A stretch of DNA of 64,000 nt from Reutealis trisperma (taxonomy: Eukaryota; Streptophyta; Magnoliopsida; Malpighiales; Euphorbiaceae): positions 248,001 to 312,000 of the forward strand of contig CANTUT010000010.1 in assembly GCA_947687605.1 (NCBI GenBank), read 5' to 3'. The translations under genes were made by a program, and so were the position numbers. Below, one piece after another: positions 61,301-64,000 of the stretch; position 1 is the first letter of the stretch; the number at the start of each line of letters is the position of its first letter. The notes below the pieces were generated by a model. It saw only the letters and a list, made by a program, of their open reading frames with translations. It did not search any database and was not told the origin of the DNA.

Positions 61301-63308
61301 GAAGCACGTAATCCACTTGCATTTGCCCCAAAAGTTGTTAAGCATGCAATGAACTCTCCTGCAAATATGCTGGTAATCACCCTTTCTTAAGTTATTCATG
61401 TTGCACTTTAGCCTTGACAACTAGGTCTTATTAAGATGAAGGGAACTGGAATAATATGCAGGAAGAAGGGAACTGGAATACACCTTCATCAGCAAGGCAC
61501 AAAAGAGGATGTAATTGCAAGAAGTCGAAGTGTCTTAAAAAATATTGTGAATGCTATCAGGTTCGTACCAAAAGTTTGATTCAAAGCACTTCCAACACTT
61601 TCATAATGACTATAATTGCTAAATCAAAATAATAAGGAAAAGTAATGAGCCTTATCATTCAGATGTCACGTACTGATAGGAATCCAGATAGCATAAATTT
61701 ATCTTTAATCTATTCTGACTGTATAAACATTCTGCTTTACTTTAAGGCTAGAGTTGGATGCTCTAATGGATGCCGATGTGAAGGTTGTAACAATTCTTTT
61801 GGCAAAAAGGCTGGTGAGAATTCACTTCTGGCAGTTAGTTATTTTAAGTTTGTTGGTTTTGTACGGAGTACAATTTTGCCATCAGAAAATGAAATATGGC
61901 AAATTGACAATGGATAGATTGTACCCTAAAATATTTGAAGCATAAGAAATTGAAAATTGCATAAACTACAAAAATTTGGCTGACAAATATGTGTTAAAAA
62001 CTTTAAACCTTTTTGGGCTTTATCACCCGCTTGGTGAGGAATGAAAGACCTGAAACTTCTATTCTGACAGTATAGAGCTAATTATCAGCAGCCCTGGATG
62101 AAGTGGTTGAATTTCTTTCTGATCTCTGAAACATTAATTTAAAGAGAAAATTATCTCTAAGCATCCAATCCGGCTGATACCAGGAAACTCTTTTCTGTGA
62201 ACAATCTCCGTGGCACTCTTTTTCTGACAATCATAGATCTTAATATTTCTGAACTTTTTAAGCAAAAGTTCACAGTGGAACACAATGATTGATATCTGAA
62301 TTATCAGTATTCATATTCTTACCTGGATATTTCTTCAAAATATGTGAGCTTGTATAAACTACCCTTATAATTGCAGATCTCATTTTCTTAACTGCATATT
62401 TTCTTCTCTCTTTTCTTAATTGCTGACACAAGTGTCCGCGAATTCAGTTGTGATCCATCAGAAGTGCATATCCAGTTATCATATATATGTAAAATTATTT
62501 CAGGATCAAGCATCTTCAAGAATTGTATAATTTATAACTCAGTATTGATAATCAATTAGTTATTGAAGTTGCTTATCTGTTGAAAGCCATCAGTGGGAAG
62601 CTAAATATTTTTTCCACTCCTTTTCTAAAGTTGAAAGCAAACTGACTGTTCCATAATAATGGCATTGCAGAATCAATATACAGACGAGCTGAAAAATGGG
62701 AGAATACATCTCATGAGCAGCTGGATCCTTTAGAGACTCGAGATGATTTTATCAAAGCTGGGAGAGCTCATCAGTTCTCTTCAACATGGGAAGCACTTGC
62801 TGATATAAGCAATCTGAGTCCACTGCCGCATTGTCGCTCAGGAGCAGTGGCTGCTTCAGCTTCTCTCAACATAAGGGACAGTTCAAAAGTTTCTCATGCT
62901 CAAGTATATCAGGGAAGCAACCTCCAGTCATCATCTGGTTACCTTCATTTTCATCATTCACCCTCCAGTCTTACACCAAAATCATATAGAAGTGAGGCTC
63001 TGCCTGAGCTCAGATCAGACAGCCTTCTTTATAACATATTGAAGAAGGATGATACACCTGAGAAACTTGAGAGCACTTTTACCCCAACAAAGGCAGTCAA
63101 AGCTAGTTCTCCGAATAAGAAACGGGTTTCGCCTCTACAAAGCCGATCAGAAGAGTTGAGGTCAAGCTCATCACAGGAGTTGCGAAGTGGGCGAAAATTC
63201 ATTTTGCCTGCTGTGTCATCTTTCCCTTCCTTAACTCCGTATAGCAAGATGAAAGATGGAGTCCAACACACTGATGATGATAATCAAGATAGTAACAGTT
63301 GTCAGTGA
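58363..63308 (+). CDS. TSO1: TSO1-like tesmin/CXC DNA-binding protein (CPP family)
   Basis: Ten exons encode 789 aa: 58363-58428, 58661-58812, 58895-59171, 59255-59380, 59779-60464, 60568-60642, 61189-61372, 61462-61560, 61747-61813, 62671-63308. It starts MDSPERHRIS, followed by the conserved SPLTNFLENLSPIK and RGIRRHLQF elements of TSO1/SOL proteins. The first Cys-rich CXC domain spans about residues 448-481 (CKRCNCKRSKCLKLYCECFA), the linker has RNPLAFAPKV (501-510), and the second CXC domain spans about 539-569 (GCNCKKSKCLKKYCECYQ, CRCEGC). Paired CXC motifs bind TTYRAA-type CHR DNA sites; TSO1 relatives act in DREAM/MuvB-like complexes controlling cell division and floral meristems. The C-terminal exon is Ser/Pro-rich with WEALADISNLSPLPH. 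Intron 5 is GC-AG. Which family member (TSO1, TCX2 or TCX3) is not certain. Confidence 0.9.
60465..60567 (+). other. GC-AG intron of the CXC gene
   Basis: The exon ends AAT AG and the intron opens GCAAGT, a strong GC-type donor, and ends TATCTAG before GAAAAGG. Only this join gives the phase needed to read KRAKPINESESCKRC in the next exon; the GT donor 24 bases earlier (CCAA/GTGAGC) would shift the frame. Confidence 0.82.
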
Positions 63309-63472
63309 AATTATATCTGAAGTTATGGTATGCGATCATTTCATTATTTGGATTTGCATTGCATTTTTTTTTTTTTCAGATTCTGGGTTTTTTCTTGAAG
63401 GCAGAAGCAAGTAGTATGCTGTTTTCCCCAGGACATATTCCAAGAAATTGCTGACAAGCCAGTGATTTTCTC

Positions 63473-63548
63473 CAAGATATCTTGGAAGCGTCATTTATGT
63501 GATGATCCTTCAAGATATCTTGGAAGCATCATTTATGTGATGATGCTA
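63473..63548. repeat. 38-bp tandem duplication in the CXC gene 3' UTR
   Basis: Units 63473-63510 and 63511-63548 each begin CAAGATATCTTGGAAGC and continue TCATTTATGTGATGAT with only a few differences. They lie about 165 bases past the stop codon. Confidence 0.92.
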
Positions 63549-63559
63549 AATTTTGGCCG

Positions 63560-64000
63560 CCTTCTTACTTTTTGTAAGGTTCAGTTAAGGTTGTTTGCAG
63601 TTAAAAGTAAGAGTACACGCGTAATTAGCGGTTACGATTAAGAGTTTCAAGCAATTTTGCAATTCCAGTTCATCGCCCTGTAATCGTGGGAGACAAACTA
63701 TCATATCTTTCATTTGATTTTTTTTTTTTAGCGTCTTCCTATGATAGTCTTCATTAGATAACACGGTGAAGTTGCATCCATAAAGTTGAGAAGGTATCCT
63801 ACATTAAATCTTTAGAAGAATATGAGAGAAAGGTTTTCTTTCTTTCTTCCTTTTTTATTTTTTCCATGAAGGGATTGAGTTACCTTTGCCCATCTCCTAA
63901 CATAATTTTAAGTTATATGCAAACAGCTTACATAGAAGTTAACATAGAGGTGAGATTGATGAACAAACTGATAGACTGAACTTGGATTAAGTAATACAAA
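63560..64000. other. Downstream flank of the CXC gene
   Basis: Probable end of the 3' UTR followed by intergenic DNA. A poly-T run lies at 63720-63729 and a pyrimidine-rich patch at 63836-63864. No gene seen. Confidence 0.5.

Overview
The window is nuclear DNA of a flowering plant, most likely a eudicot. It has AT-rich intergenic DNA, many short GT-AG introns, long-LTR retrotransposon remnants, MITE-like foldbacks, and plant-specific versions of conserved genes. I cannot name the species; a Malpighiales relative is only an impression. No bacterial, viral or organellar block was seen.

Left part (1-18,600). This is mostly AT-rich intergenic DNA with two short foldback elements (about 1.1-1.5 kb) and a complete solo LTR (2431-4903) flanked by a perfect 5-bp duplication. 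After it come degenerate retrotransposon-like non-coding DNA and one small gene on the minus strand, a three-finger RanBP2-type zinc-finger protein (CDS 11160-12457, with a 5' UTR exon and TATA box near 13.1-13.2 kb).

Middle part (18,600-37,100). It holds three genes: the K63-specific deubiquitinase BRCC36 (minus, 19197-24613, 10 exons, one of them bounded by an AT-AC U12-type intron); a LEA-type stress protein (plus, 29295-30720) behind a promoter with three ABA-response elements and a TATA box; and the small-subunit-processome WD40 protein UTP5/WDR43 (minus, 31840-37054, 12 exons).

Repeat island (37,100-48,200). Two further copies of the same LTR family lie on the minus strand (38007-40253 and 44073-46580). 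The second has a perfect GCATA target-site duplication. Between them are a recent 575-bp tandem duplication that spans one LTR edge, an AT-rich block present three times, and long AT microsatellites.

Right part (48,200-64,000). Mitochondrial monothiol glutaredoxin GRXS15 (plus, 48499-51192, 6 exons, 169 aa) is followed by PWP2/UTP1 (minus, 52470-57885, 7 exons, 894 aa). A TSO1-like tesmin/CXC DNA-binding protein (plus, 58363-63308, 10 exons, 789 aa) is transcribed divergently from PWP2. An unrecognised 94-codon ORF that looks coding sits on the minus strand between GRXS15 and PWP2.

The genes do not form a cluster with a shared pathway, as expected for a plant chromosome. UTP5 and PWP2 do both act in the nucleolar SSU processome (UTP-A and UTP-B sub-complexes), and telo-box motifs occur at the 5' ends of UTP5, PWP2, the CXC gene and GRXS15. 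All exon joins were read by eye from splice sites and reading phase; each multi-exon CDS closes in frame. Family names rest on recognising the proteins, not on a database search.
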